A stretch of 64,000 bases of DNA from assembly GCA_000717735.1 (NCBI GenBank), contig JOBE01000035.1, forward strand, positions 94,442 through 158,441, written 5' to 3'. Both the position numbers and the translations under genes were made by a program. Every line of letters starts with the position of its first letter. The first letter of the stretch is position 1. Positions 8,039-17,231 of this stretch are shown piece by piece. The stretch is from Streptomyces griseoluteus. GTDB taxonomy: Bacteria; Actinomycetota; Actinomycetes; Streptomycetales; Streptomycetaceae. The notes below the pieces were generated by a model. That model worked only from the letters and a program-made list of their open reading frames with translations. It did no database searches and was not told the DNA's origin.

Positions 8039-8632
8039 GTGAAGTTCGAGTACGTGCTGCTCGCGTTGATCGCGGGACGTCCGCGGAGTGGTTTCGATCT
8101 GGGGCGCTGGGTCGAGTCGGAGGGGCAGTTCCTTCGGTCGCGGGCGCATCACAGCCAGATCTACCGGCTGCTCGGCCGGATGACGGCCGACGGCTGGGTG
8201 GCGTTCGAGGTCGACCCGCGGGAGGGGCGGCCGGACGCGAAGGTGTACCGGCTCACCCCGCGTGGGCGCGAGGTGCTGTGGGAGTGGGTGCGTTCGCCGT
8301 ACGAGCCGACCAGCCGGTTCCAGGATCCGGACTTCCTGGCCCGGTTCGCCTTCACCGCCCCGCTCGACCGGCAGGCCGCGATCGAGCTGATCGACACCGA
8401 ACTCGCCTACCGGCGCGCCCAGATCGCCCGCAACCGCGACCGGGACCGCGTTCTGCGTTTCGAGAGCCCGCTGCCCGAGATGGACATGGGGCTGGCTCAG
8501 GAGGTCTTCGACGAGCTGCACGCGTACGGCTCGTCGGCGGTCGACGCCTGGGTGGTTTGGCTGGAGGGCATGCGCGAACGCCTCGAACAACACCGGACGC
8601 CGGACACCGAGAGAGGGGATTCCCCCGCATGA
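8039..8632 (+). CDS. PadR-family transcriptional regulator of the sulfatase operon
   Basis: 197 residues from GTG 8039, with AGGAG 10 bases upstream; this start places the winged helix at the very N-terminus as in the family. Residues 1-75 form the winged-helix domain (KFEYVLLALI, HHSQIYRLLGRM, the wing with KVYRLTPRGREVL). The C-terminal part is the helical Vir_C dimer domain. The stop overlaps the sulfatase start (ATGA), so regulator and sulfatase are co-translated. The natural inference is that it represses this operon and responds to its substrate or product; no ligand can be named from sequence. Confidence 0.88.
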   Translation: MKFEYVLLALIAGRPRSGFDLGRWVESEGQFLRSRAHHSQIYRLLGRMTADGWVAFEVDPREGRPDAKVYRLTPRGREVLWEWVRSPYEPTSRFQDPDFLARFAFTAPLDRQAAIELIDTELAYRRAQIARNRDRDRVLRFESPLPEMDMGLAQEVFDELHAYGSSAVDAWVVWLEGMRERLEQHRTPDTERGDSPA

Positions 8633-10395
8633 AGGCCATCATGGTCATGTTCGACAGCCTCAACCGGCGCATGCTGCCGCCGTACGGATCCGACTGGACG
8701 CATGCGCCGAACTTCGCGCGCCTCGCCGAGCGGGCGGTCACCTTCGACAACGCGTACGCGGGCTCGCTGCCCTGCATGCCGGCGCGCCGGGAGCTGCACA
8801 CCGGCCGGTACAACTTCCTGCACCGCAGCTGGGGACCGCTGGAGCCGTTCGATGACTCCATGCCCGAACTGCTCGCGCAGAACGGCGTCTACACCCATCT
8901 CGCGAGCGATCACCCGCACTACTGGGAGGACGGCGGAGCCACCTACCACGGCCGGTACAACACCTGGGAGTTCTTCCGCGGGCAGGAGGGCGATCCGTGG
9001 AAGGGCCACGTCACCGACCCCGAGATGCCCGAGGGACTCAAGCGGATGCGTACCCCCGCGTACCGCCAGGACTGGATCAACCGTTCCTACATGGCGACGG
9101 AGGACCGGCATCCGCAGACGCTGACCTTCGACGCCGGTCTGGAGTTCGTCCGCACCAACAAGGACGCGGACCGGTGGTTCGTACAGATCGAGACCTTCGA
9201 CCCGCACGAGCCGTTCTTCTCCCACCAGCGGTACAAGGACCTCTACCCGCACGAGTACGACGGTCCGCACTTCGACTGGCCCGACTACAAGCGGGTGACC
9301 GAGACCGACGACCAGGTGGCGCACGCCCGCTACGAGTACGCGGCGCTGCTGTCCATGTGCGACCGCTCCCTCGGTCGCGCCCTGGACACCATGGACGAGC
9401 TGGACCTGTGGGACGACACCCTGCTGATCGTCAACACCGATCACGGCTTCCTGCTGGGCGAGAAGGGCTGGTGGGCCAAGTGGGTGCAGCCCTGGTACAA
9501 CGAACTCGTCCATCTGCCGCTGTTCGTGTGGGATCCGCGCCATCCGGGGACGGCCGGCGAGCGCCGTGAACCGCTCGTGCAGACGATCGACCTGGCGCCG
9601 ACGATCCTGGAGTACTTCGGCGTCGACCGCCCGGCCGACACGCAGGGTGCGCCGCTGCCGGTCGCAGACGGCACTCCCGTACGAGAGGCCTGTCTCTTCG
9701 GCGCGCACGGCGGGCACGTCAACGTCACCGACGGGCGGCACGTGTACATGCGGGCCCCCGTCTCGCCCGGCAACACTCCCCTGTACGAGCACACCCTGAT
9801 GCCCACCCACATGCGCGGCCGGTTCAGCCCGGCCGAACTCGTCGACGCGGAGCTGGCCGAGCCGTTCGGCTTCACCAAGGGCATCCGTACCCTGCGCACG
9901 CCCGGACGCAGCCTCCTCAACCCCTATCAGCACGGCACTCTCCTGTTCGACCTGGAGAGCGATCCGGAGCAGCTGACCCCGCTGGTCGACGACGAGGCCG
10001 AGCTGCGCATGGCCTCCCTGCTGGTCGGACTGCTGCGCGAGAGCGACGCGCCGCCGAGCCAGTACGAGAGGCTCGGGCTGCCCGCCGACGGCCCGGTGAC
10101 CGAGAAGCACCTGCTGGTACGTGCCCAGCGGGAGCAGGCCGAGCGTGCTGTGGAGCCGTTGCCGCGCCTTGAGGAGTTCCCCGTGGGGCGGGTGTCGGTC
10201 CGGACACCGATGCGGACGCTGATGTCCGACCCGGTGACCTCCGTCGTGCTGCGCCGGCATCTGCCCGGCCTGTTCGACTCCGAGCTCCTTCAGCTCCTCG
10301 GACCCATGCCGCTGATCGACGTCGCGGCGGTGGCGGCCGGGGCCATGCCTCGCGACGCACTCCTGGCGGTCGCGGAGGAACTCGCCGCGCTCTGA
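8629..10395 (+). CDS. Type I sulfatase, formylglycine-dependent, cytosolic
   Basis: 588 residues from ATG 8629, overlapping the PadR stop. An alkaline-phosphatase-fold sulfatase: Asp9 in FDSLN is the first metal ligand, and the modification motif LPCMPARRELHTG has Cys49-x-Pro-x-Arg53, the form that a formylglycine-generating enzyme oxidises. Asp271-His272 (NTDHGF) complete the metal site, and FDPHEPFF is the usual mid-domain motif. No signal peptide is present, so it acts in the cytoplasm. The C-terminal ~170 residues beyond the catalytic core form a helical extension not typical of small arylsulfatases. Downstream are a carrier and an FGE, giving uptake, hydrolysis and activation. Substrate unknown; phosphonate monoester hydrolase is an alternative activity in this superfamily. 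Confidence 0.92.
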   Translation: MKAIMVMFDSLNRRMLPPYGSDWTHAPNFARLAERAVTFDNAYAGSLPCMPARRELHTGRYNFLHRSWGPLEPFDDSMPELLAQNGVYTHLASDHPHYWEDGGATYHGRYNTWEFFRGQEGDPWKGHVTDPEMPEGLKRMRTPAYRQDWINRSYMATEDRHPQTLTFDAGLEFVRTNKDADRWFVQIETFDPHEPFFSHQRYKDLYPHEYDGPHFDWPDYKRVTETDDQVAHARYEYAALLSMCDRSLGRALDTMDELDLWDDTLLIVNTDHGFLLGEKGWWAKWVQPWYNELVHLPLFVWDPRHPGTAGERREPLVQTIDLAPTILEYFGVDRPADTQGAPLPVADGTPVREACLFGAHGGHVNVTDGRHVYMRAPVSPGNTPLYEHTLMPTHMRGRFSPAELVDAELAEPFGFTKGIRTLRTPGRSLLNPYQHGTLLFDLESDPEQLTPLVDDEAELRMASLLVGLLRESDAPPSQYERLGLPADGPVTEKHLLVRAQREQAERAVEPLPRLEEFPVGRVSVRTPMRTLMSDPVTSVVLRRHLPGLFDSELLQLLGPMPLIDVAAVAAGAMPRDALLAVAEELAAL

Positions 10396-10412
10396 GTCTC
10401 ACCGGAACGGCC

Positions 10413-10438
10413 GGTGACGGGGTGGCCGCCCCGTCACC
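10413..10438 (+). terminator. Hairpin between sulfatase and transporter genes
   Basis: Perfect 10-bp inverted repeat (GGTGACGGGG/CCCCGTCACC) with a 6-base loop, 17 bases after the sulfatase stop and 70 bases before the transporter start. It may be an attenuating or partial terminator, or an mRNA stability element setting different levels of the two products. Confidence 0.6.
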
Positions 10439-10508
10439 AGCCGACACACCCCTTTTCCCCCGGTATCTCCCGCAAAAGAGACCACACACCTAGAGGAGAC
10501 GAGGCGCC

Positions 10509-11849
10509 ATGCCCGAGCTTATCCACGATCCCGCCGGGACCGCACAGACCCCGAACACGAGAGTTCCCGGCCGGTGGCGGCAGCTGTCGCTCCTGGGCGG
10601 AGCCATGCTCGTCGACAACACCGAGGCCGGGATGATCGGCGGTCTGTTCCCGGTGATCCGGCAGGCCCTCGGGCTCTCGCTCGGCGCCCTGGGCGTCCTG
10701 ACCGCCGCCGGCAAGCTGATCGGCGTGATCACCACGCCGCTGTGGGTGTGGGCCGCCCACCGCTGGTCCCGCAAGACGGTGCTCGTCATCTGCGCGGGTA
10801 TGTGGGGAGTCTGGGGCGTGGCCGCGGGTTTCGCGCAGAACTTCACCCAGCTCCTGCTGTTCTCGACCCTACTCACCGCCGGATACGCCGGAGCACATCC
10901 GATCATCACCACCTTCGTCGGTGACCTGTTCGACAGTTCGTCCCGGGGCCGGGCCATCGGCATGCTCTTCGGGGCGACCGCGCTGGCGTCGTCGGTCTTC
11001 GCCACCCTCAAGGGCCAACTGGCGGGCGTCGAGGACGGGTGGCGCTGGGGCCTGTGGGCGATCGGCGCCTTCAGCGTCCTCTTCGGCCTCGTGCTCTGGC
11101 GGTACCTGCGCGACCCCGGCCAGGGCGCCACCGAGCCACAGCTCGCCGACCTCGACCGCGCCACTCGGGACGCCTCCGGCCTGGTGAGCCGACGCCAGGT
11201 CGCGTCCCTCCTGAAGATCCCCACCCTGGTGGTCCTCCTGGTCTCCAGGCTCCTCTCCGGCCACCTGCTCGTCTTCTCCTTCGCCGTCGTCTTCCTCGTC
11301 GAGGTCTACGGATTCACCACCCAGACCGCGTCCGTCGTCCTCATGCCCATCGGCATCGGCTACTTCGCCGGGACGATCCTCGGCGGCCTGGCCGCCGACT
11401 GGACCGCCCGGCTCAGCCCGCGCCACGGTCTGCCCGCCGTGCTCCAGGCGGCCCAGGTCCTCTTCGCCGTCCTCGCCTTCTTCGGCACCCAGTTCCACTA
11501 CGGCGGCATCGGCCTGTACGCGCTGTTCTTCGGCCTCATGGGCGTGGCCCAGGGCGTCAACCCCGGCATCAACCGGCCGATGATCATGGCCGTGGTGCCG
11601 CCCGAGCTGCGCCCGGCGGCCTTCACCCTCTACATCTCCGTCTTCGAGGCGATCGCCTGGGCCCTGATCGGCCTCGGCGCCGGCTTCCTCGGCGACGCGA
11701 TCGGGCTGCGCTCCGTCTTCCTGTGGGTCCTGGTCGTCCTCATGCTGGTCAACGGGGCGTTCCTGACCCTGCTGCACCGCACGTATGCCCGCGACACCGC
11801 CCGCCTGCAGGCCGAGCTCGACCAGCGGCGCGAGCAGGCCCTGTCATGA
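10509..11849 (+). CDS. MFS transporter, probable sulfate-ester importer
   Basis: 446 residues with about 12 hydrophobic spans in two six-span bundles. The loop between spans 2 and 3 carries the MFS-type basic motif (WAAHRWSRKTVL), and a matching motif occurs in the second half (GLAADWTARLSPRH). The central loop is charged (residues near 200-235). A GAGGAG ribosome site lies 10 bases before the ATG. Its stop overlaps the FGE start (ATGA). It lies between a cytosolic sulfatase and its activating enzyme, so import of a sulfated compound is the favoured role; export of the desulfated product is the alternative. Confidence 0.9.
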   Translation: MPELIHDPAGTAQTPNTRVPGRWRQLSLLGGAMLVDNTEAGMIGGLFPVIRQALGLSLGALGVLTAAGKLIGVITTPLWVWAAHRWSRKTVLVICAGMWGVWGVAAGFAQNFTQLLLFSTLLTAGYAGAHPIITTFVGDLFDSSSRGRAIGMLFGATALASSVFATLKGQLAGVEDGWRWGLWAIGAFSVLFGLVLWRYLRDPGQGATEPQLADLDRATRDASGLVSRRQVASLLKIPTLVVLLVSRLLSGHLLVFSFAVVFLVEVYGFTTQTASVVLMPIGIGYFAGTILGGLAADWTARLSPRHGLPAVLQAAQVLFAVLAFFGTQFHYGGIGLYALFFGLMGVAQGVNPGINRPMIMAVVPPELRPAAFTLYISVFEAIAWALIGLGAGFLGDAIGLRSVFLWVLVVLMLVNGAFLTLLHRTYARDTARLQAELDQRREQALS

Positions 11850-12844
11850 ACCAGGGACCCCTGGCGCCGGTTCACGGCGGCGAGGCTGAACGACACGCCC
11901 CCACCGCCTGCTGCACCCCCGCACGGTCGCCCGGTCGGTCCGCCCCGTCTCTACGGCTGCTCTCCTCACCGCCGGTACGGCACGACGGGTCGGCCGTCGG
12001 GATGGTGATGGTGCCCGGAGGCGAGTTCCTCATGGGCACGAACGACTCGGAGGGCCTTCCCGGCGATGGTGAGGGACCCATCAGGAGGGTGCGGCTGGAA
12101 CCGTTCCTCATCGACACCTGCGCCGTCACCAACGACGCCTTCGCCCGGTTCGTCGCCGACACCGGTCATGTCACCGAAGCCGAACGCTTCGGCTGGTCGT
12201 ACGTGTTCGCGGGGTTCCTCCCCGCCGCGGTGCGTCGGGGCGTCCCGCGCCCGGAGCGGACGCCGTGGTGGTGCGGGGTGACCGGAGCCGCCTGGAGCCG
12301 GCCCGAGGGGCCTGGCAGCGACGTCACGGGCCGAGGAGACCATCCGGTCGTCCACGTCTCCTGGAACGACGCGGCCGCCTACGCCGCCTGGGCCGGCAAG
12401 CGCCTGCCGACCGAGGCCGAGTGGGAGTACGCCGCCCGCGGGAGCCTGGAACAGAAGAGGTACCCCTGGGGCGACGAACTCGACCCGGACAGCACCTACC
12501 GCTGCAACATCTGGCGGGGTACCTTCCCCGCGAAGAACACCGCCGCCGACGGCTTCCGCGGCACCGCGCCGGTCGACGCCTTCGAGCCGAACGGATACGG
12601 CCTCTACAACACCTCGGGCAACGTGTGGGAGTGGTGCGCCGACTGGTGGACCACCGACCATCCCGCCCAGCGCCCGCTGGCCGATCCGGCCGGCCCCGCT
12701 ACCGGAACCGCGAAGGTCATCCGCGGCGGTTCCCACCTGTGCCACCGCTCGTACTGCAACCGCTACCGCGTCGCCGCCCGCACCGCGAACACCCCCGACA
12801 GCACCAGCGGCCACGCCGGATTCCGCTGCGCCCGCAGCGTCTGA
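11846..12844 (+). CDS. Formylglycine-generating enzyme (sulfatase activator)
   Basis: 332 residues from ATG 11846, coupled to the transporter. It converts the sulfatase motif cysteine to formylglycine using oxygen and copper. Visible: VPGGEFLMGTNDSEGLPGDGEGP at the N-terminal end of the FGE domain (interrupted by calcium-site acids), HPVVHVSWNDAAAYAAWAGKRLPTEAEWEYAARG-type core, and the active-site pair Cys299/Cys304 in LCHRSYCNRYR, spaced as in the S. coelicolor enzyme, followed by GFRCAR. The first ~50 residues are low-complexity and no signal peptide is seen, consistent with action on the cytosolic sulfatase two genes upstream. All catalytic residues are present, so it is expected to be active rather than a generic FGE-like protein. 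Confidence 0.93.
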   Translation: MNQGPLAPVHGGEAERHAPTACCTPARSPGRSAPSLRLLSSPPVRHDGSAVGMVMVPGGEFLMGTNDSEGLPGDGEGPIRRVRLEPFLIDTCAVTNDAFARFVADTGHVTEAERFGWSYVFAGFLPAAVRRGVPRPERTPWWCGVTGAAWSRPEGPGSDVTGRGDHPVVHVSWNDAAAYAAWAGKRLPTEAEWEYAARGSLEQKRYPWGDELDPDSTYRCNIWRGTFPAKNTAADGFRGTAPVDAFEPNGYGLYNTSGNVWEWCADWWTTDHPAQRPLADPAGPATGTAKVIRGGSHLCHRSYCNRYRVAARTANTPDSTSGHAGFRCARSV

Positions 12845-12872
12845 CCACCCTCGCACCCGCCTGGAGACCACC

Positions 12873-13703
12873 ATGCGTAAGAGCCGTACCTTCGGCATGC
12901 CCAGAACCCACGTCCGCGCCCTCGCGGTCGTCCTCGCCGCGCTGACGACAGCGGCGCTCGGCCTCACCACCACCGGTCACGCCGTCGCCGCCCCCGCCCC
13001 GGAGGTCCACTACGTGGCACTCGGCGACTCCTACTCCGCCGGCGGCGGCTCCTCCGCCACGTACCTCAACGACTGCAACCAGAGCGTCAACTCCTACCCC
13101 TACCTCTACAACCAGTTCACCGCCCCCGACACCTTCGACTTCCAGGCGTGCGGAGCCGCGAAGACCACCGACGTCCTCACCAACCAGCTGACCCCGCTGA
13201 ACGGCACCACCACCCTGGTCAGCATGACCATCGGAGGCAACGACATCGGTCTCGGCACAGTCATGACGACCTGCCTGTTCGGCACCGACAGCGCCTGCCT
13301 CGACGCCGTCGCCACCGCCGAAACCACCGCGCGCACCACGCTCCCCGGTAAGCTCGAGACCGTCTACGACGCCGTCCGCGCCCGCGCCCCCCAGGCCCGC
13401 GTCGTGATCCTCGGCTACCCCAGGTTCTACGACCTCGCCATCACCGCCTGCCCCGGCATCAGCACCACCAAGCGCACCGCGCTCAACAACGGAGCCGACG
13501 CCCTCAACACCGTGATCCGCGACGAGGTCGCCCAACACAGCGGCTTCGTCCACGAAGACGTCGCCGACCGCTTCGCCGGCCACCAGCTGTGCGACCCCGC
13601 CCCCTGGCTTCACGCCCTCAACTGGCCCCTCGGACAGTCCTTCCACCCCACGGCGGCCGGGCAGGCAGGCGCCTACCTGCCCGCCCTCCAGGCCGCCGCC
13701 TGA
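12873..13703 (+). CDS. Secreted SGNH-family lipase/esterase
   Basis: 276 residues beginning 28 bp after the FGE stop, with GGAGA upstream. A signal peptide of about 42 residues (RALAVVLAALTTAALGLTTTGHAVAA) is followed by the block I motif VALGDSYSAGGG with the nucleophile Ser. Block III GGND and the C-terminal SFHPTAAGQ with catalytic Asp/His context are also present. Three cysteine pairs suggest disulfides. It matches the Streptomyces SGNH lipase type. Close spacing to the sulfatase operon suggests co-transcription; it might free the carried substrate outside the cell, but an independent role is equally possible. Confidence 0.88.
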   Translation: MRKSRTFGMPRTHVRALAVVLAALTTAALGLTTTGHAVAAPAPEVHYVALGDSYSAGGGSSATYLNDCNQSVNSYPYLYNQFTAPDTFDFQACGAAKTTDVLTNQLTPLNGTTTLVSMTIGGNDIGLGTVMTTCLFGTDSACLDAVATAETTARTTLPGKLETVYDAVRARAPQARVVILGYPRFYDLAITACPGISTTKRTALNNGADALNTVIRDEVAQHSGFVHEDVADRFAGHQLCDPAPWLHALNWPLGQSFHPTAAGQAGAYLPALQAAA

Positions 13704-13722
13704 CCCGGTCCTCGCCGCGTCC

Positions 13723-14937
13723 TCATGCGGTTCGTTCGAGGAAGGCGGCGAGGTGCTTGTCGTAGGTGTCGGGGTCGGCGTTCCAGGCGCCGGTGTGGCT
13801 CGCCCCCTCGACGGTCACGAGGGTGACCGCGCCGGGCCAGTCGTGCGCGAAGGCGACGCTGGTGGAGTGGGGAACGACGCGGTCGCCGGTGCCGTGGAAG
13901 AGGAGCACGGGCTGCCGGGGTCCGCCGGCCCGCCGATTCGCGGACAGGGCGTCGACGGCGTCGAGGTCGGCTCCGGAGCGGAGCTCCACGAAGGCGGCGG
14001 TGATGCCGCCGACGGCGGTGGGCAGGCCGAGGCCGCTCGCGATCGTGTCGATGGCGGCGCGGTAGTCGAGTGCGGGCGAGTCGAGGATGACGGATCGGAC
14101 CGCACTGGTGTGGGTGGCGCGGTGCAGGTAGGTCTCGACGACGCCGCCACCCATCGAGTAGCCGTAGAGCACCACGTCGTCGGCGCCTTCGGCGCGGGCA
14201 TGGCGGACGGCGGCTTCCAGATCGCGCCACTCGCTGTCGCCGAACTGTCGTTTCCCGCCGGCGTCGTGCGGGGAGCCGGGGTCGTTGCGGTAGGTGATGT
14301 CGAGGACGGGGTAGCCCAGTGCGTGGAGCTGGGGCAGGGTGCGCAGTCCCGCGCTGCGGCCGGCCCCGAGGCCGTGGACCTGGATGACCCAGGTGCTCTT
14401 GGTGCCGGGGACGAACCAGGCGGGCATCGGGCCGTTCTCGGTGGGGTAGGTGACGTCCCGGTAGTCGAGGCCCAGTGCCCGCTTCGGGTCGGTGGCCCAC
14501 ACGGTCACGGAGATCTTCGCTTCGGCGTCCGCGGCGGGTGGGGGGCCGTCGTGGGTGAGCTCGCGGGTCACCGTGGCCTCGTCGGACCGGACGATCGGGC
14601 CGAGGGTGCCCTGTCGGCGCTCGCCGGTGGCGTCGTCCTTCCAGATCAGGCCGTAGACACCGGTCTGCCGGCTCTCGCCGGTGGCGGGCAGGGTCACCGT
14701 CCCCCGGCCCGCCGAGACGACGTGGGTGTTCAGCGAGGTGTCGTCGACGGGCTGTACGAACTTGCCCGTGATGAGCCACATCGCGCCCGCCCCGAGGACG
14801 ACGGCGAGAACGAGCACGCACGCGAGCCCGGTCAGCAGGCGCCGGCGCAGACGGGACCGGTGGGCCGCCGGACGCCGAGCGGTGTCGGTGCGGGCGGCAT
14901 GCCGTTCGGGAACCGCTGAATCGTGGTTTCTGTTCAT
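13723..14937 (-). CDS. Membrane-anchored alpha/beta hydrolase
   Basis: 404 residues from ATG 14937. After a basic start (RRRLLTGLACVLVLAVVLGAG) a single hydrophobic segment at about 30-52 anchors the protein, with the rest outside. The hydrolase domain has an oxyanion strand (VIQVHGLGAGRS), nucleophile elbow YGYSMGGG (Ser), a later Asp in LLFHGTGDRVVP and a final His in GASHTGAW. It starts 8 bp after the neighbouring esterase-type gene, so the two form an operon. The hydrolase family is too broad to name a substrate. It converges with the SGNH gene across a 19-bp gap. Confidence 0.85.
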   Translation of the reverse strand: MNRNHDSAVPERHAARTDTARRPAAHRSRLRRRLLTGLACVLVLAVVLGAGAMWLITGKFVQPVDDTSLNTHVVSAGRGTVTLPATGESRQTGVYGLIWKDDATGERRQGTLGPIVRSDEATVTRELTHDGPPPAADAEAKISVTVWATDPKRALGLDYRDVTYPTENGPMPAWFVPGTKSTWVIQVHGLGAGRSAGLRTLPQLHALGYPVLDITYRNDPGSPHDAGGKRQFGDSEWRDLEAAVRHARAEGADDVVLYGYSMGGGVVETYLHRATHTSAVRSVILDSPALDYRAAIDTIASGLGLPTAVGGITAAFVELRSGADLDAVDALSANRRAGGPRQPVLLFHGTGDRVVPHSTSVAFAHDWPGAVTLVTVEGASHTGAWNADPDTYDKHLAAFLERTA

Positions 14938-14945
14938 CGTCGCCC

Positions 14946-15896
14946 CTACTCGCCGGGGTGGGGCGGGTGCGAGAGTGCGGTCCGCGTCGGAACGCGGCAG
15001 GCGTCGATGACGAGGGCGCGGGCGGTGCGGCCTTCGGGGGTCGGCATGAGGGGGAAGGCGTGCGGCATGGCGGCGGCTTCGTGGTAGTCGACCGGGACTC
15101 CGGCCGCACGGGCCTTGTCGGTCAGGGCGCGGCTGTCGGTGACGAGGATGTCGTGGGAGCCGCACAGGACGGTGAGCGGGGCGAGGCCCTTCATGGTTCC
15201 GTTCAGTGGGCTGACCAGGGGGTCGGCCGGGTCGAGGCCTCCGGCGTAGAGCCGTCCGGCCTCGGCGAGTCCGGGCCGGGCGAGCATCGGGTCGAGGGGT
15301 TCGATGGCCGCCTGGTCGGGGTGGTTCGTCGTCACGTCGAGCCAGGGCGAGATGAGGACGGTACGGGCGGGCTGCAGGCCGTGGTGGTCGCGCAGGTACT
15401 GGGCGGTGGCGAGTGCCAGGCCGCCGCCCGCCGAGTCACCCATGAGGATCACGTTGTCCGGACCTGCCTCCTCGATCACGCGGGCCAGGATGCCCGCGGT
15501 GGCGGGAACCAGGTCGGAGGCGTGGCGGCGCGGGGCCAGGGGGTAGATCGGCACGGTGACCCGCGCCGGGGTGCGGCGGGCGAGCTGGGCGACGAAACGC
15601 CAGTGGGCGGGGAGGATCTCGAAGAGGTAGCAGCCGCCGTGCAGGTACAGCACCCTCCGGCTCGCCGCTTCGGTGGCCGGGCCGACGTCGTACAGGGGCC
15701 AGTCGCCGTGGAGGTCGACCGTGAGGGCGGTCCTGCCCTCCAGCGATTTCGGCGGCGCGTACGGAGCGGGGCGCACAGCACGCTGGGCGACGCGGGCGCG
15801 AGTGCGGTCCGCGGACGCGAGCACCTTCTTGCCTCCGCGCAGCCGCAGGATCGTGCCGACCGCTCTGGCCTGCCGGCTGGGCCCGGTCGTCGTCAT
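14946..15896 (-). CDS. HSL-type alpha/beta hydrolase (esterase)
   Basis: 316 residues. It belongs to the hormone-sensitive-lipase family of carboxylesterases: oxyanion motif HGGC (a variant of HGGG) in RVLYLHGGCYLFE, nucleophile GDSAGGGLA, acidic residue in CGSHDILVTDS and His in MPHAFPLMP. Small-molecule or short-chain ester hydrolysis in the cytosol is expected since no signal peptide is seen. It precedes the membrane-anchored hydrolase by 8 bp and lies 93 bp downstream of the amidohydrolase gene on the same strand, so it may share the ABC-importer transcript. Confidence 0.87.
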   Translation of the reverse strand: MTTTGPSRQARAVGTILRLRGGKKVLASADRTRARVAQRAVRPAPYAPPKSLEGRTALTVDLHGDWPLYDVGPATEAASRRVLYLHGGCYLFEILPAHWRFVAQLARRTPARVTVPIYPLAPRRHASDLVPATAGILARVIEEAGPDNVILMGDSAGGGLALATAQYLRDHHGLQPARTVLISPWLDVTTNHPDQAAIEPLDPMLARPGLAEAGRLYAGGLDPADPLVSPLNGTMKGLAPLTVLCGSHDILVTDSRALTDKARAAGVPVDYHEAAAMPHAFPLMPTPEGRTARALVIDACRVPTRTALSHPPHPGE

Positions 15897-15989
15897 GCGG
15901 ATCCCTTTCTTCCTTCGGTGCTCGTGTGGTCGCGTCGGGCGCGGGTCAGGTCCCGCAGAGGGACCGGGTAGGTGCCTGCGTGGGTCCGC

Positions 15990-17231
15990 TCACGCCAGGC
16001 GGCTCAGCGCCGCCGACACCAGTGTCCGGACACCCGGCACGAGCACGGACGGGTCGGGGGCGAACAGCGGGCTGTGGTTGCCAGGCACCTTGCCGATCTT
16101 CTCCGCCAGGTCCGTGCCGGGGGCCGCCTCCCACACGTCGGCCGGCGTCGAGGTGACGTACCAGTAGTCGTACGGGACACCGGCGGGTGCCAGCAGGGAG
16201 AAGTCCTCGCTGCCCATCGCCGGTCCGAAGTCGAACACCGTCTCGGCGCCGAAGAGTTCGCGGTGCGCGGCCGCGATCTGCCCGTCGAGTGCGGTGTCGT
16301 TGACGGTGTTCGGGTAGCCGGGCCGGAGCGTGACCTCGGGCGGCACCGGGCAGCCGGCGGTCCGGCACTCGCCCGCGACGATGCGGCGGACGGCTCCGAT
16401 GACCCGGTGGCGCACCTGCGGGTCCTGGGTGCGCAGGTTGAGGGAGAGCCGGGCCTCGGCGGGGATGATGTTGTGCTTCGTACCGGAGTGGAACTGTCCC
16501 ACCGTCAGCACCACCGAGTGCGCTGCCGCGACCTCACGCGACACCACGGTCTGCAGGCGGGTGACGATGTAGGCGGCAGTCACGACCGGGTCGATCGTCG
16601 ACTCGGGGCGTGAGCCGTGGCCGCCTACGCCGTGCACGACGACGTCGATGTCGTCGGAGGCCGACATGGTGAGGCCCGGGGTGTGCGGGTAGAACCCGGC
16701 GAGGCCGGGCGTGACGTGCTGGCCGAGCAGCGCGTCGGGGCGGGGGAAGCGGGTGTGCAGCCCGGCGGCGACCATGGCCGACGCGCCGCCGCCGGACTCC
16801 TCGGCGGGCTGCCCGATGACGACCAGCGTGCCGGACCAGGTGGCGCGGGCGTCGGCCAGCGCCTCGGCGGCGCCGGCGAGCCAGGTGACGTGCAGGTCGT
16901 GGCCGCAGGCGTGCATGACGCCGTCGACGGTGGAGGCGTACTCCAGTCCGGTGGCCTCCTGGACCGGCAGGGCGTCCATGTCGCCGCGCAGCCAGACGAC
17001 GGGGCCGTCGCCGTTGGCGAGGACGCCGACCACACCAGTGCGGGCGACGCCTTCCGTCACGTCGTAGCCGGCGGCGCGCAGGCAGGCGGCGAGCTTCGCC
17101 GCGGTGCGGTGTTCCTGGAAGGCGAGCTCGGGGTGGCGGTGCAGGTCCCGGTAGAAGTCCTCCAGTGCGGCGGGCTTCAGACCGGCGGTGATCTCCCGCG
17201 TGCGGCCGGCGACGGCGATCGGCTCGTTCAC
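15990..17231 (-). CDS. M20-family amidohydrolase (hippurate/N-acyl-amino-acid hydrolase type)
   Basis: 413 residues. Features of the M20D group: RDLHRHPELAFQEHRTA near the start, metal-binding HACGHDLH, the catalytic glutamate in GQPAEESGGGA, the dimerisation-domain segment GVGGHGSRPE and the late MGSEDFSLL. These enzymes split N-acyl or N-aroyl amino acids and related amides. The gene starts within the final bases of the ABC ATPase gene (17228..18019), so it is co-translated with a peptide importer; together they suggest uptake and intracellular hydrolysis of an acylated amino acid or small peptide. No leader sequence. Confidence 0.92.
   Translation of the reverse strand: MNEPIAVAGRTREITAGLKPAALEDFYRDLHRHPELAFQEHRTAAKLAACLRAAGYDVTEGVARTGVVGVLANGDGPVVWLRGDMDALPVQEATGLEYASTVDGVMHACGHDLHVTWLAGAAEALADARATWSGTLVVIGQPAEESGGGASAMVAAGLHTRFPRPDALLGQHVTPGLAGFYPHTPGLTMSASDDIDVVVHGVGGHGSRPESTIDPVVTAAYIVTRLQTVVSREVAAAHSVVLTVGQFHSGTKHNIIPAEARLSLNLRTQDPQVRHRVIGAVRRIVAGECRTAGCPVPPEVTLRPGYPNTVNDTALDGQIAAAHRELFGAETVFDFGPAMGSEDFSLLAPAGVPYDYWYVTSTPADVWEAAPGTDLAEKIGKVPGNHSPLFAPDPSVLVPGVRTLVSAALSRLA

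Noticed and set aside
8497..10260. 587-codon open minus-strand frame opposite the sulfatase
   Set aside because: No motif and typical antisense composition; plus strand has full sulfatase signatures.
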